DNA from: Austropuccinia psidii
Lineage: Eukaryota > Basidiomycota > Pucciniomycetes > Pucciniales > Sphaerophragmiaceae
Assembly: GCA_023105745.1 (NCBI GenBank)
Contig: JALGQZ010000011.1
Location: forward strand, 32,719,094-32,783,093
Direction of reading: 5' to 3'
DNA length: 64,000 nucleotides
Shown here: in pieces, positions 33,417-46,135 of the stretch
How positions within the stretch are numbered: position 1 is the stretch's first letter
Layout of the letters: each line of letters opens with the position of its first letter
Translations under genes and position numbers: made by a program
Notes under the pieces: model-generated
Database searches by the model: none
What the model was told of the DNA's origin: nothing
Seen by the model: the letters and a program-made list of their open reading frames with translations, nothing else

Positions 33417-34379
33417 TTGAAGCCCCAACCACAAGGCCGGGTTATGGAGAATCCATATCAACCAGATGACATCCAACCGGATGCCATGTTGATGAATAAG
33501 GCAAGATCCCCATCACAATACCATGATGGAGATGGCATGTCTTATTCAGAGAAGGAAGCCTTGAAACAGCTTCCTGAGGCCTCAAACTGGCCCAAATTCT
33601 GTGGATCAGGAGAATATGATCATATGGAGCTCATAGATTATATTGATGGACTCTTCATTGATGTACCAAGCATACCAGACTACGGGATTACTGCTAGATT
33701 GAATACTGCATTCAAAGGTCATGCTAGTATATGGTACACAGAAATGAAAGAAATCCATGGCAGAAGAAACTGGCCATGGTGGAAGAGTCAAATCATCCAA
33801 AAGTACAGTAATGGAACTTGTATATGGCAAAAGACCATGTCATTTGAGAATGACAAATGATCTGTGGACAAAGATCCATATGAGTGGTGTCTTAGACAGT
33901 CTAAAAGACTTAAAGCCATTGATCCTCAGATGAACATCCAAATGAGGAATCACAAACTTCTGACACAACTGCCAGAAGAACTAGAACATGCAGTAAAATC
34001 CAGATGCAACCAGAATTGCACTCTAGATGACATTGCCAACACCTTACAAGACATAAGGAAAAGGACAAACATAGGGAAATTCACCCCATATAAGAGCAGT
34101 GGTTTCAAAAAGAAACAACCTTTCAGGGTAGAGTTTAAAGACAAACCCAAAGAAAAAGTGGCAGAAGTGGCAAAGAAGAGAAATTCTTGTCACAACTGTG
34201 GTTCAACAGACCACTATTCCAACAACTGTCCAAAGGCAAAGAAAAAAGTCTATGCCATTGAGAAAGTCCCAGAGGAAGAACCTCCAACAGAGGATTCTGA
34301 ATCAGACTCTATGGGTGATGCCATCAGAGAACCATCTGATGATGACCAAGACCCAAGAGAAGAGTTTCTAGTGGAATAG
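33417..34379 (+). pseudogene. gag: D2 gag ORF2: capsid and CCHC knuckle
   Basis: 33417-33860 (capsid: GEYDHMELIDYIDGLFID, WPWWKSQIIQKYSNG) and 33864-34379 (DPYEWCLRQSKRLKAIDP, the knuckle CHNCGSTDHYSNNC, acidic tail). A TGA at 33858 replaces TAC of D1. The frame ends GTG GAA TAG CAA GAG just before protease; D1 has a stop at the same codon. Confidence 0.85.
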
Positions 34380-34961
34380 CAAGAGGGAACCCCACTAGAA
34401 ATTCAGGACATACAGTTGGAAGCAGGTATGCCACAAGACACTGCAAACAAGAACTTGTGCAAACACACACAAGATGCACAGAAATTCCTGGTTACACCAA
34501 CTAAAGGAATGGCATACAAACATGGAACAGCCACCAAGATGACTGTATGTATTGACAATGCTCAGCACCCACTGATCATTGATAGTGGAGCACACTGCTC
34601 CATAGTGGCCAGAGACTATATGGATACCCACTTCCCAAACTGGGAAAAACAGCTCTTGCCCACTAAAGCAAAGAACTTCAAAATTGCATCAGGGAAGATG
34701 ACCTCCATTGGGACAATTATCAAAGAGATAATTATACCCCACAGGAAGGGTAATATCAGACTCAACCCAGAGTTTGTAGTGCTTAATGATGCCCATATCC
34801 AAGGGTTTTTACTGGGAACAGATTACCAGAGGATGTATGGCATAGACATTTACAACAGTAAAATTAGGCACATCACTATTGGTACTAACAAGGAAAAGAA
34901 ATTTTCACTTGACATATACCAGATATCTTCTCAAGACCCACTAGAAGAACTTCTGAAATAA
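34380..34961 (+). pseudogene. D2 aspartic protease
   Basis: In frame after the TAG at 34377. IIDSGAHCSIVARDYMD carries the intact DSG triad, and FLLGTDYQRMYGIDIYNS follows. It ends in a TAA at 34959-34961, where D1 has an open codon (ELLMEF against ELLK-stop). The domain itself looks intact. Confidence 0.88.
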
Positions 34962-36270
34962 TTCAGAGAGGGACAGTTTAGCACTACCCTCACCAGTAAA
35001 CAAAAACTAAGTTTACTGAAGATGCTGAGGAAGAACAGAGCAGCATTTGCCATTGGTGAAGAACCATTAGGCAAGATAAAAGGCCATGATATAGAACTAT
35101 ATCTGGATGTGGAAACACCTTATCGACCAATGTTGAGGAGACCCCCCTTTCCCAGAAAGCCTGGAAACCAGGAAAGAAATTGAGAAACATATCAATGAAC
35201 TACTGGACATGGATGTTATCAGAAAGATTGGACATAATGAGATAGTGGAAATCACCACTCCTGTCCTAATTACCTGGCATGATGGCAAGTCTAGATTTTG
35301 TGGAGATTTCAGAGCCCTGAATAACTACACAAAAGCAGACAGGTACCCTATACCAAGGATACCCCATGCCTTAGATAAGCTGGCCAAGGCCAGATATATA
35401 ACGAAAATGGATTGTATGAAAGGATTCCTCCTAAATGGAGTTAAACCAAACTGCATGAAGTTACTCAGGATATTATGCCATATGGGTATATATGAGTATA
35501 CCAGGATGCCATTTGGCATCAAAAATGCACCAGCCCACTTCCAAAGGATGATGGACACCATATTTCAAGAAGAAATAATGGAATACTGGATGGTAGTATA
35601 TATTGATGATATCATTATATACTCAGAGACATGGGAAGACCATGTACAATACATAGACAGAGTTCTAATTCAATTTGTACCCATCAATCTGAAGATTTCA
35701 CTTAAAAAGTGTAATTTTGGCCAACAAGAGCTACTAGCTCTAGGACATAAAGTCTCAGGTCTTAGTCTGGCAATTGACCAGAACAACGTAGCAGCAGTAC
35801 TGCAAAAAGCAGTACCAAAGAACATCAAAGAGATGCAATCCTTTCTTGGGTTTGCTAGCTACTATAGAAACCACATCAAATATTTTGCCCACATCACCAG
35901 TAGTTTATACAAGTTATGTTCAAAAGATGTAGTTTTTGAAATAAACAAAGAAAGGAGGGATGCATATGAGAGAATCAAATATGAACTCACCAATGCACCA
36001 GTGCTCATCTTACCTGCCTTTGAAATACCATTCAAGTTATATATAGATGCAGCATGCAGCCAAGGCTTAGGAGCAACCCTTCACCAAAGACAAATTGTGG
36101 ATGGTGAACCAAGAGAGGGTGTAATATGTTACATCTCTAGGCAACTGAAAGAGTCAGAAGCCAGGTATGGGGCCACCCAGACTGAATGTCTATGTCTAGT
36201 CTGGGCTCTATAAAAACTCCATTATTATTTGGAGGGTGCAGTCTTTGAAGTCTAAACAGACTGCACAGCC
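34962..36270 (+). pseudogene. D2 reverse transcriptase and RNase H
   Basis: After the TAA at 34959 and a frameshift near 35150 (PPFPRKP against PPYPASL), the ORF 35209-36213 (334 aa) runs through [37 protein letters not shown], the catalytic box VYIDDIIIYSE and [12 protein letters not shown] into RNase H ([26 protein letters not shown]). TAA codons at 36211 and 36255 interrupt RNase H. It is the most complete RT in the window. Confidence 0.93.
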
Positions 36271-38184
36271 TTGAAGTCTTTACTAAACATGAAGACTACA
36301 AATAGACATATGCTGAGATGGCAAATAGCCATCCAGGAGTATAGAGGGAACATGACCATCATATACAAGGAAGGTAAAAGCCATACCAATGCAGATGGCC
36401 TCAGCAGATGGCCGCTGGACAATGTCAAAAGCAATCCATCTTATGACCAAGAAGTTGCAGCAAAATTCCCTATCCATTTCATGGAAATAGATAGGAGGAA
36501 AAACTTCAGATTATCTGAATGGGCACCAGAAATTGGTACCCTTGAAAGTGAAAACACTGACTCAGAAGGGACAGAAACTCCCATACTGGGAATAAGTTCC
36601 TCAGAACTGCACAATGAATTCTTCAGTGCAGTACAGAAGTCTTATGCCGAACACAAACAGTGTAGCATACTACTCCAACTCCTTCAACAAAAGTACAGGA
36701 GTCCAGAACTGGAAACCCAGCTGGAAGAACCCTGCTTGAGGGCCTATAAGGACAATAGGTTTTTTCTTATAGATGGCCTGCTCTACCACAGAGAAAAGCA
36801 CACAAGTGCACTCACAGTGGTAGACAGAGACCACATCTCATTGATCCTACAAGAATTCCATGACCGCCGCTATATGGGACACATGAGTGAAGACAGGACC
36901 AAAGAGAGGGTAGCAAGCACAGCTTGGTGGCCCAAGTGGGAACAAGAGTTGAGTGAATACATCAACACTTATGAAAGATGCCAAAAGGCAAATAGGAAAC
37001 ATGGGAAGAAGTATGGGTTACTTCAACACATAGAAGAACCCAAGCACCCATGGGAAACCATCAAAATGGACTGGGTCACAGGACTTGTTCCAGGAGGCAA
37101 AGAAAACTATACTTCCTGTTTTATCATAGTTGATAGGTTCAGCAAGAGCATGAGGTGTCTACCATGCCATAAAGAAGACACAGCCATGGATACTGCATTG
37201 TTGTTTTGGGATAACATCATATCTACCTGTGGAGTCCCTAAGACCATCATTAGTGATAGGGACCCAAAATTCACATCTGAATTTTGGACTAACTTATATG
37301 ACATGCTTGGTACCAAACTTGCTTTTTCCACAGCTTACCATCCACAAAGATATGGCCTAGCTGAAAGGATGATCCAAACAATGGAGGACATCCTCAGAAG
37401 ATTCTGTGCCTATGGCATTGAATACAAAGACCATGAGGGATACACCCATGATTGGGTTACCCTTCTACCAGGTGTCCAGCTGGCTTATAATACAAGTCAG
37501 AACTCTACAACAGGAAAAACACCTTCAGTGGTAGAGAAAGGGTGGAATCCCCTGTTTCCTGTGGATCACTTGAAGAAGAATCTTCTAACCATCTACCCCA
37601 CAGCCAATGACTTCCATGATATGTGAAAAAGGGCAAGTGACACAGCTTCCAAATGCATAGCTGAGGCAAAAGAATAGAATAAGGATAGGTGGGACAAGAC
37701 ACACATGGAACCTGAATTTTAGGAAGGGGACCAGGTGCTAGTGTCTACACTGAACTTTAATAATCTTAAAGGACCCAAGAAGATGAGGGACTCATTTGTA
37801 GGGCCTTTCACTATCATTAGGTTGATAGGAAAGAATGCAGTGGAAGTCAAACTTACAGAGGAATTTTCCAGGAATCACCCAGTCTTCCCAGTAAGTTTGG
37901 TCAAGCCATACTTCCAAACAGAGGAGGATAAAATCTCCTCCAGGAAGAAGAACCCCACACCACCTGACATATTGGAAGTGGAGGACTCCCCAGGACCTGT
38001 GAGTAAGATCATCAGGGCCAGGAAGATCAGACTTAATGGAAAGGATCAAAGACAATACTTAGTCAGATTCAAACACCAGACAGCTGATAAAGACAAATGG
38101 TTGGCAGAAGATGCCATACCAGATGGGATACTTCATCTAAGGAGCTTCAGGGCCTCTAGGAGGACTGAACAGTCTCATCAATGA
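36271..38184 (+). pseudogene. D2 RNase H end and integrase
   Basis: ORF 36271-37626 (451 aa): end of RNase H ([11 protein letters not shown]), integrase zinc region ([28 protein letters not shown] with Tyr for the first Cys), core [15 protein letters not shown] and [14 protein letters not shown] (QTDG changed to QRYG). Then TGA (37624, a Trp codon in the copy at 51149), TAG (37676) and TAG (37720). The C-terminal piece 37735-38184 has [19 protein letters not shown] and the chromodomain-like [20 protein letters not shown], and ends [12 protein letters not shown]. Confidence 0.92.
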
Positions 38185-38208
38185 TGAGCCTTTTTTAGAT
38201 GGAGGGTA
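38174..38208 (+). other. D2 stem-loop, T-run and polypurine tract
   Basis: CTCATCA-A-TGATGAG (overlapping the integrase stop TGA at 38182), CCTTTTTT, then AGATGGAGGGTA before the LTR. Confidence 0.65.
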
Positions 38209-38723
38209 TTTCAGCCTGTGACTCAAAAGCAGAGCACAAGCATGATAGCCAAAATACCATAAACCAATGGTATAGCCAAGATACCACCAAAACATGGAAA
38301 TGAGCCAAATCAGCTCAAAAGGTATCAAAAGAAAGAGGAAACTAACCTCTTTGTGAAAACATAAGTCCCATCACCAAAGGACAAGAAATAACAAAGTTAT
38401 TTCTGCTCAAAGTTATTGCTGAGCATAAACCTTAGTTTTCACCTCTCATCTAAAATCTAGAAGTAGAGGCTTAATCCCATCAAATGGGTATTCAAAATGA
38501 AGCTCTAAGTTGGGGCTATCCAATGGTTTTAGCCAAACTGAGCTAGCACCAGTATTACTTGAGTTATGGTCAAATTAAGGCCAAATAAGGGTGAACAAAA
38601 CATTCACCTCTCATCTAACTTCTACAGTTTCAGTGTGGGATACTTGAAGTGGGGTCTTTTTGGAAAGACCACAATCAGGGCTATCTGATGGTGCCATCTA
38701 ATTCTCCATATGTCACCTATAAA
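38209..38723 (+). repeat. D2 3' LTR, truncated
   Basis: First 515 bp only; TGTCAG is changed to TTTCAG. It ends at ATGTCACCTATAAA, where the inverted integrase fragment begins. It is almost identical to 52207-52722. Confidence 0.9.
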
Positions 38724-39019
38724 CTTGGGTCCTTTAAGATTATTAAAGTTCAGTGTAGACACTAGCACCTGGTCCCCTTCCTTAAAGTCAGGTTCCATGT
38801 GTGTCTTGTCCCACCTATCCTTATTATATTCTTTTGCCTCAGCTATGCATTTTGAAGCTGTGTCACATGCCCATTTCCACATATCATGGAAGTCTTTGGC
38901 TGTGGGGTGGATGGTGAGAAGATTCTTCTTCAAGTGATCCACAGGCAACAGGGGATTCCACCCTTTCTCTACCACCAAAGGTGTTTTTCCTGTTGTAGAG
39001 TGCTGACTTGTATTATAAG
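38724..39019 (-). pseudogene. Inverted D-family integrase fragment
   Basis: Minus-strand copy of about 297 bp of D integrase, from LAYNTSQHSTTGKTP through [15 protein letters not shown] and DMWKWACDTASKC to [15 protein letters not shown]. No frameshift is visible inside. It is joined at its right end, head to head, to a plus-strand copy beginning at the same codons, and at its left end to the truncated D2 3' LTR. Confidence 0.9.
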
Positions 39020-39659
39020 CCAAATACAAGCCAGGACTCTACCACAGGTGAAACACCTGCACTGGTGGAGAAAGGGTGGAACCCCCTTTTTCCTGTGGAT
39101 CACTTGAAGAAAAATCTCCTGACTATCCACTCCACAGCCAAAGGCTTCCATGATATGTGGAAGAGGGCCTGTGACACAGCTGCGAAATGCATAGCTGAGG
39201 CAAAATAATACAATAAGCAGAGGTGGGACAAATGACATATGGAACCTGACTTCAAGGAAGGGGACCAGGTGTTAGTGTCTGCACTGAACTTCAGCAATCT
39301 CAAAGGACTTAAAAAGGTGAGGGACTCATTTGTAGGACCTTTTACTATCATTAATTTGATAGGGAAAAATGCAGTGGAAGTCAAACTCACTGAGGATTTT
39401 TCAAGGAAACATCCGGTCTTTCCAGTGAGTTTGGTCAAACCATACTTCCAGACAGAGGAGGATAAATTCCCCTCCAGGAGAAAGAACCCCACACCACAAG
39501 AGATGGTGGAAGTGGAGGACTCCCCTGGACCTGTGAGTAAGATCATCAGGGACAGGAAGATCAGACTCAATGGGAAGGAGCAAAGACAATACCTAGTCAG
39601 ATTCAAGAACCAGACAGCAGATAAAGACAAATGGTTTTCAGAGGATGCCATACCAGATG
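39016..39659 (+). pseudogene. D-family integrase C-terminal fragment
   Basis: Plus-strand D integrase from NTSQDSTTGETP onward: [15 protein letters not shown], then a stop at 39209 and a further damaged codon, then 39239-39664 with [35 protein letters not shown] and RQYLVRFKNQTADKDKW. It is cut at AIPD by A2, whose LTR starts at 39660; the flank AGATG (39655-39659) would be the TSD. It is visibly diverged from the inverted arm. Confidence 0.9.
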
Positions 39660-42600
39660 TGTAAGGTTTGTCTATGAAACTCTTGATAATAGTAGCAAAA
39701 TCAAGAGTACTATGACTTTCCTCAATAGAAATATATAATATAATAAAATATTATAACCACAAATTTAAATATAATTATCAAAAATAATTATATATAAAAA
39801 AATAAATTTAATTACTATTATAAAAATATAATAATAAAAAAAAATATAATAATTATAATAAAATTATAATTATTCTATTATTGTTATTGTAAGGTGTGGA
39901 TATGAAACTTTGCTCAACAATCAAGTACTTTTCCTGTCCTCAAAATTTGTATAAGGTAAGAATTCAATTAAAAATAGTAAGAAATATTATTTTTAAGAGA
40001 AAACACGCCAATTTTCCTGTTTATAACTTTATTAGTTTAAAACAATAATATTATAAAAATTTATTGTTTTACCAACAATAAAAATTTATCCAAAAAATAC
40101 TCTACAAGAGGTATTTTAAGGCTACAAAAGAAATTTCTTCAAGGGCAATTTCAATTGGAATTAATTGAGCAAAGAACTGCAAGCAATTAATTGAAGAACA
40201 AAGTCTTTCAAAAGAATATAAAAGAGAAAACACGCCCAAAAGTGACCAGAGTGAATTTGGAAACAAAGTGACAAAGTTTACAGTGATGAAAGATGCTTTA
40301 ATTCACTTTTGGGGTGGTTCAGGGGTAAAAATGATTATAAGAGTTACAAAAAATTATTATAATGATTTTTTCACGTGGTTAAAAGGATTAAAAATGATTT
40401 AAAAATGGTGGTTGGAATCTTTGATATATTTGTTTAACAGTGTTTAAACTAGTTAATAAAAGGAAAAGATTCTAACATGAAGAGAAAAGTGGGGCAAAGA
40501 AGACATTCTTTTATAGCCATCAATTCTCTTACTCCAAAAGCAAAATTACTCTTGTCAGTCGTGAAAAACAGTCTGACAACAGAAAAGCCAATTATGGCAT
40601 CATTGAACCCTAGTTTAGACCAAAAACGGCTGGTTTAAGCCATTTTTAGCCATTTTAGACCCTTAAATCAGCCATTAGTATAGCAATACCAGGACTAGAG
40701 CCTTCAAAACACGTCAGAATGTGTGTAGGAGGCGTAGAAACCAGTTAAAACTGTTTTTACTATGATTGTTTTATCTTGAGGGTAGTTTTACTCTCTTGGC
40801 AACAGCTAAAACTATCCCAGTTGGTATCAAAACCTCATCAGCAATTGAGTCCACAGACCCTGTAGCTCAATTCCAGGCCAAAAGGGATGAACTTTTGCGT
40901 GAATTTTGACATCCCACACCTGTCAGCAAGGATTTTGGGGGTCTAGCTCCCCTTAGAGCTGGAGTTCCTTTTCCCCCCCAAATTTAATCTTTCCAATCTA
41001 TTTTTCCTTTAATTCCTCATCATGTATTATACTTATAATTTACACATGTAATTCAATTCAATTGTAAAGTACAATACAGTAATAATTGACACCTCATATG
41101 TAAATCAAAGTTCACTTATGTAATACACGCGCACATTTTGACATTTCAATTGAATTCAATTGAAAATACTTCAATTCCTCATAACTTCTAAACTAAACAC
41201 AACACCTCAATTTCAACACAAAAATTGATGTTTAACACCACATGTGGTGTGAATTAAATTAAGGTTTTGAGCATTTTCAACTTTTGTATTGAAAGTACTA
41301 AAAACTTAATTTAAGCTTATTTAGAGTTGAGTTACAAGAATTTCACTCAGAGGTGACCCCACCTGATTTTTTATGAGGAATCCAATGGTGAAATAATTTT
41401 TATGTGTTTATTTATTGAATAAAAAGTTATAATAATTTTTATTTAACTTTTTTCCAAATTTATTCATTTTTTCACAATTTTGTTAAAATTTTATTTTTAC
41501 TTAATTTTTTCAAGTATAAATGTAATTTTATACTTACAAAATTTAATGTATTTTTATTCTTAAATTGCAATTAATTTTTTATTTTTAATATAATTTTATA
41601 TTTATATTTTGATTTTGATTTTAATAATAGAAATAAATTTCTTTTATTTATATTAATATGTTATTTTTGTATTTGTGGTCTTTTGGGTATATGAAATTAC
41701 CTCTAAGGCTTACAGTTATAGTCGATGACAGTTATAACAATAAGAATTGTAAAGCTCTTAATGAGACAATTACATGTGGAAATATAAGTATTAACCACTT
41801 AGAAGCAATATAAATATTATTTATAAAAGAATTATAACACACACTGTGCAGAAATAATTCTCATAGAATAAAATTCTATATAAAAAAACTAATATTAGAT
41901 AAAAAAAATATAGAACTTTAGAGAAAACTTACTTATAATATTTATTTAATACAACAAGTTAAACAACAACAGTTATTATATAAAGTAATGATTATAAGTT
42001 AAAAACACGCCTGAAATCAATAATTTTAAAGATAAAACAACTTTTTATGATAAAATTTAAGATTAAAGAGTTTTTAAGAGGAATTTGTGGATTTTAAAAG
42101 ATATTTAAGATGATAATTTTGTAATATAAAATATATTATTGATGATTACAACAATAATCTGAATTCTATTACTTCAATTCTTTAATTTACAATTAATAAA
42201 TAATAAAATAACTTCAGAATTACTTTAATAATAAGATTTTATAAATAATATAACTTTACCTGTTTAAAATGTCTAATATGATTGGATTGATAATGAATGA
42301 TGGACAAAAACAGTAATGAAAAGACTCTTTTTATGTCTTCAGAGCAGCTCTCATGATTCATAATGAATATAGAAGGCGTGCTCAGGTCAAAACTGAAAAA
42401 CCATACTTAAAAACAAAGTTCTTAACTTAAGGCGACTTGTTTTTAATTCCAATTTGAAGTTACCAGTGTTATTCTTAACTCCATGTGACTTTAATCCTCA
42501 TTTAAACTAATTATTTCAAGTTTTTAATATAAATAAACTTATTTATATTAAAGTTCATCACATGAACAACTTAAAAATAGAGTTTCAAGCAGAAATCTCT

Positions 42601-43627
42601 CAAGCTCAATTTTTAATTAATTTTTAAAGAAATCATAATTTTCTTTGAGCCTAATTAAAAGAGTAAATTTCCAGGCTAATTACCCAGGAATTCTATTTAT
42701 AAAAGATACTTAAAATTTAATTTATATATAGATAATATTAAATTCTAAGCTGTGTGAAATTTTTTCCCACGTAAAATAGTAATACACACCAAACCTTAGC
42801 TTTTGATAAGGTTTTTATGCTTGTAAATTTAAAGTTTTAAGCTTATTTAAGGTTTTTAAGCCTGATTAAGCTTTGACAGTTCTTAAAACCTTGATTTCAA
42901 GCCTGCATATTGGGATTTACCCTTTGGCAGCTTGAAATTCCTGTCCAAATTGGGATAAAACCAGTTTAAACCTTAAGGTTGGATCAAAGTCTAATCTTAA
43001 AGTTTAAATAAGGTTGAAAATCCTCCAATACAGGTGGACAACCTTAATTGAATCATTGAAGATCCAAAAAGTTGGGTACCCCAGCTCTATTTGGTCTTTT
43101 TCCTTTGTCCCACCTTTTTGCGTGGATTTTGCCCTTTTATTTATTTGAAGCCATACCATGGCTTTAAACCCTTTTAAATTGAGCTCACACAGGATTTACA
43201 TTCTGTATGGCAAATCCGTCGCCAATTCAGTAAATATACACCACACCTCAATTTTAACTAAAATTTTGGTAAGTTTGCATTAACCTTATGCAACTTTAAA
43301 TTTAAGCTTATTTAAGCTTAAATTTAACAATTTTAAAAAGATGTTAAAAAGTTACATTAGTACTGTGAGATTCTTAAATCTTCTAATAACACAAGAAATA
43401 AGTGTTTTTGGGTATAACACCTTATGGGTGTACCCTAGGTTATTCTTGGTGTAGAATCCAAAAATGACATAATATTAATAACTTTGTTTATACAAAATAA
43501 AGTTATACTTATTTTTTGTTATTTTTTATTTTAATTTCAACTAAAAAGTCTGTTTAAGACAAAATTAGCTGTTTATAAAATCATTTGTGGCCTTATGGGT
43601 ATTTTATACATACCTCACAGGCTCACA
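39660..43627 (-). repeat. A2 3' LTR, split by B solo LTR
   Basis: 39660-39887 and 41720-43627; about 2136 bp after removal of the solo LTR and one TSD copy, equal to the A1 LTR length. Ends TGTAAGG and GGCTCACA in this orientation. Confidence 0.93.
39888..41714 (-). repeat. Solo LTR of family B
   Basis: 1827 bp, TGTAAGG...GGCTTACA, flanked by GTTAT at 39883-39887 and 41715-41719. There is no internal region, so it probably arose by LTR-LTR recombination of a full element. It includes both U3 palindromes (41144-41165, 41235-41250). Confidence 0.95.
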
Positions 43628-43661
43628 TTCCCTACCACCAAAAGAAAATTGTACCACAATT
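43628..43661 (-). other. A2 stem-loop, T-run and polypurine tract
   Basis: On the minus strand: AATTGT-GGT-ACAATT, then TTCTTTT and GGTGGTAGGGAA (43628-43639). The loop differs from A1 (AGT). Confidence 0.75.
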
Positions 43662-43764
43662 TCTCTTTTGTAGTTTACCCCCAAGTTATTTGGGGGGGGT
43701 ATAATCCACTGTCCAACCTCTCTACTTCTACTTTTAAGTATGTAAAGCACACAATTCAAACTTT

Positions 43765-44854
43765 TTATTGAGCAATTGGTCTTCTCTCATGTCTGAATCT
43801 TCTGAGAAACTTTTGGGAATCAGGTATTTTTCTTTCTACAATCCACTCATCTTCATGATGTGGATTTTTATACCTGACTAAGTATTCTCTTTCATTTTTT
43901 CCCCTAAGTCTTCTTTCTTCCAAGACTTTTAGTACCTTCTTCTCCTCACTTAGATCTAGTGGGGGTACTTCTAAGGGTGTTTCATTTCTTAAAGGAAATA
44001 ATTCCTTGTCACTTGAAGTGTAATGCTTTACTAGACTGACAGGGAATGTTGGATGTTTATTTTCCAGTTCTCCTGACAGTTCTACTTGTACTGCATTTGT
44101 CCCATGAAGGGCTTTAATAATAAATGGTCCTGCAAAGGAATCTTTCAATTTCTTTGGTCCTTTAATATTATTAAAGTTCAAAGTTGAAACTAGTATTAAG
44201 TCCCCTACTTTTAATTCTGGGGTGTTATGACTTTTATCCCCTATCTGCTTAGCATACTCAAAGGCTTCATTCATGCTTTGATTTGCATGATGTCTCACTT
44301 TATCAAGCAATAGCTTAAAGCTTGAGGCAGTTGGATGAATGTCAACCAGATCTTTCTACAAAGTATCAATTGGAAGTTTGGGGTTCCATCCTTTTTCCAA
44401 CATTGCAGGGGTCTTGCCTGTTGAAGCATGGATGGAGGTCTTGTAGGCTAATTCCAATGCTGGTATAAGAGTACACCAATCATGGGTAGAACCATCAGAA
44501 TCTTTAAACTTCAGGCCATAAGCACAAAATCTTCTGATCATGTCCTCAAGGGTTTGAATCATTCTTTCTGCTAACCCATCTGTTTGTGGATGGTAGCTGT
44601 TTAGAATGATAATTTTGTACCCAAAAGCTTATGTAAATTAGTCCATAAGGCTGATGTAAATTTTGGGTCTTTGTCACTAATGATATTTTTAAAGAGGCAG
44701 TATGGGATATTACTCTATTCCAGATCAAAAGAGCTGTATCCATAGCTGTGTCTTCTTTGTGACATGGTAAAAATATTGGTGTTTTGCTATATCTGTCTAC
44801 AATAACAAGACATGCATTGTAACTTTTATCACCTCCAGGTGGTAGTGCGGTTAC
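43765..44854 (-). pseudogene. A2 integrase core and chromodomain-like tail
   Basis: Pieces 44743-44546 (core with a frameshift near 44690 that disrupts ISDRDPKF), 44562-44356 (MIQTLEDMIRRFCAYGLKF, KGWNPKLPIDTL) and 44310-43765 (GDLILVSTLNFNNIKG, GPFIIKALHG, FPVSLVKHY, REYLVRYKNPHHEDEWIVE, ending RRPIAQ-stop). The tail is intact for 181 codons. It has the aromatic residues (Tyr in YLVRYK, later Trp) expected of a chromodomain-like fold. Confidence 0.9.
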
Positions 44855-46135
44855 TCAATCCATGTGAACCACTTCCCATGGGGTACTTGGTTCTTGGATA
44901 TGGATCATCAGACCAAAACGTTTACCAGTAGCTTTATTGGCTTTCTGGCATCTATCACAACTATTACAGTACTCAATGACATCTTTTCTCCAAGATGGCC
45001 ACCAGGCACATGTCTTAATTCTTTTCATTGTTCTGTCTTCAGACAGATGTCCAGAATAGATGTTATGATGGCATTCTAGTAGTATTGTGTTAATCAACAT
45101 TCTATTACATAGGACCATGACACATGTGTGTTTATATCTATGATATAGTATACCATCAAACAAATGGAATCTTCCATTATAATAAGATGTTTTCCAAATA
45201 TCATCCAGAGAATTAGTCAATGCTGCATCTTTGCAATCTTTTTCAAGTAGAGTAGTAAGTATATGGCAATTTTTATCTTGCTTATAGCTTTCTCTAACTT
45301 CCTCAAAGAATTCTGTTCCTACATCAGTGATGTTAATTCCTTCAATTAGGATTTGAGGTTCTGCACTTGTAGGAGCATAGGCAGGATTTTCAGGTGTATT
45401 GGGTAATGCCCATCTACTTAAGCGATAAGCATTCCTGTGAATATTTCCAGCTTTATGTACTATGGTCATATTGCCTCTATACTCCTGTATAGCAATCTGC
45501 CATCTTAACATGTGTCTGTTTGGAGTTTTCATGTTAAGAAGTGACTTTACTGCATTACAATCAGTAATTACTTCAAACACACTACCATCTAGATAGTAAT
45601 GAAGTTTTTCCAGAGCCCAAACAAGGCAAAGGCACTCCATTTGGCTAGCTCCATATCTGGCCTCAGTAGGTTTAATTTGTCTTGAAATAAAACAAATTGG
45701 ACCTTCATAAGGCTTGTCATTGACAATTCGAACTTGATGAAGAGCAGCTCCTAGACCTTCACCACATGCATCAATATACAGCTTGAAAGGAAGTTTCCAG
45801 TGTGGCATCAGTAATAATGGTGCATTGGTCAAGGCATACTTGATTTTATCATATACTTGAATTCTTTCCTGAGTCATTTCAAAAACAGTTTGTTGATCCC
45901 AAATTCTGTATAATGATCTGGCATGGATTGCAAAATCTTTAAGGTGTTGCCTGTAATAACTGGCAAAACCTAAGAAAGACATCATTTCTTTTTTGTTCTG
46001 GGGCATATGTTTCAGTAAGACTGCAGCCACTTTGTTCTTATCAACACCAAGGCTTAGTCCTGAGACCACATGTCCTAGAGCTTTTAACTCATGAAACCCA
46101 AAATTACATTTTTTAAGAGAAAATTTCATGTTCAC
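44855..46135 (-). pseudogene. A2 RT end, RNase H and integrase zinc domain
   Basis: Open for 426 codons: [16 protein letters not shown] (RT connection), RNase H motifs [33 protein letters not shown] and [11 protein letters not shown], with NADGLSR changed to NAYRLSR (the motif Asp lost), then integrase [16 protein letters not shown] ... [10 protein letters not shown] (HHCC intact). It ends at VHMD followed by TGA where TGG (Trp of DWVT) is expected, a G-to-A change. Confidence 0.92.

Larger units (their letters stand above)
29977..38723 (+). mobile_element. Element D2 (Ty3/Gypsy) inserted in D1 RT
   Basis: Starts TGTCAGCC at 29977 after flank AAAGC (29972-29976). 5' LTR 29977-31393, internal 31394-38208, 3' LTR from 38209, truncated at about 38723, so no right TSD copy is seen. 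The 3' LTR fragment matches the D1 3' LTR (52207 onward) better than the D2 5' LTR, so recombination or conversion is likely. Confidence 0.93.

Noticed and set aside
38724..39659. A foldback (MITE-like or Helitron-like) element
   Set aside because: Both arms are plain integrase coding sequence of family D with no terminal motifs or TSDs of such elements.
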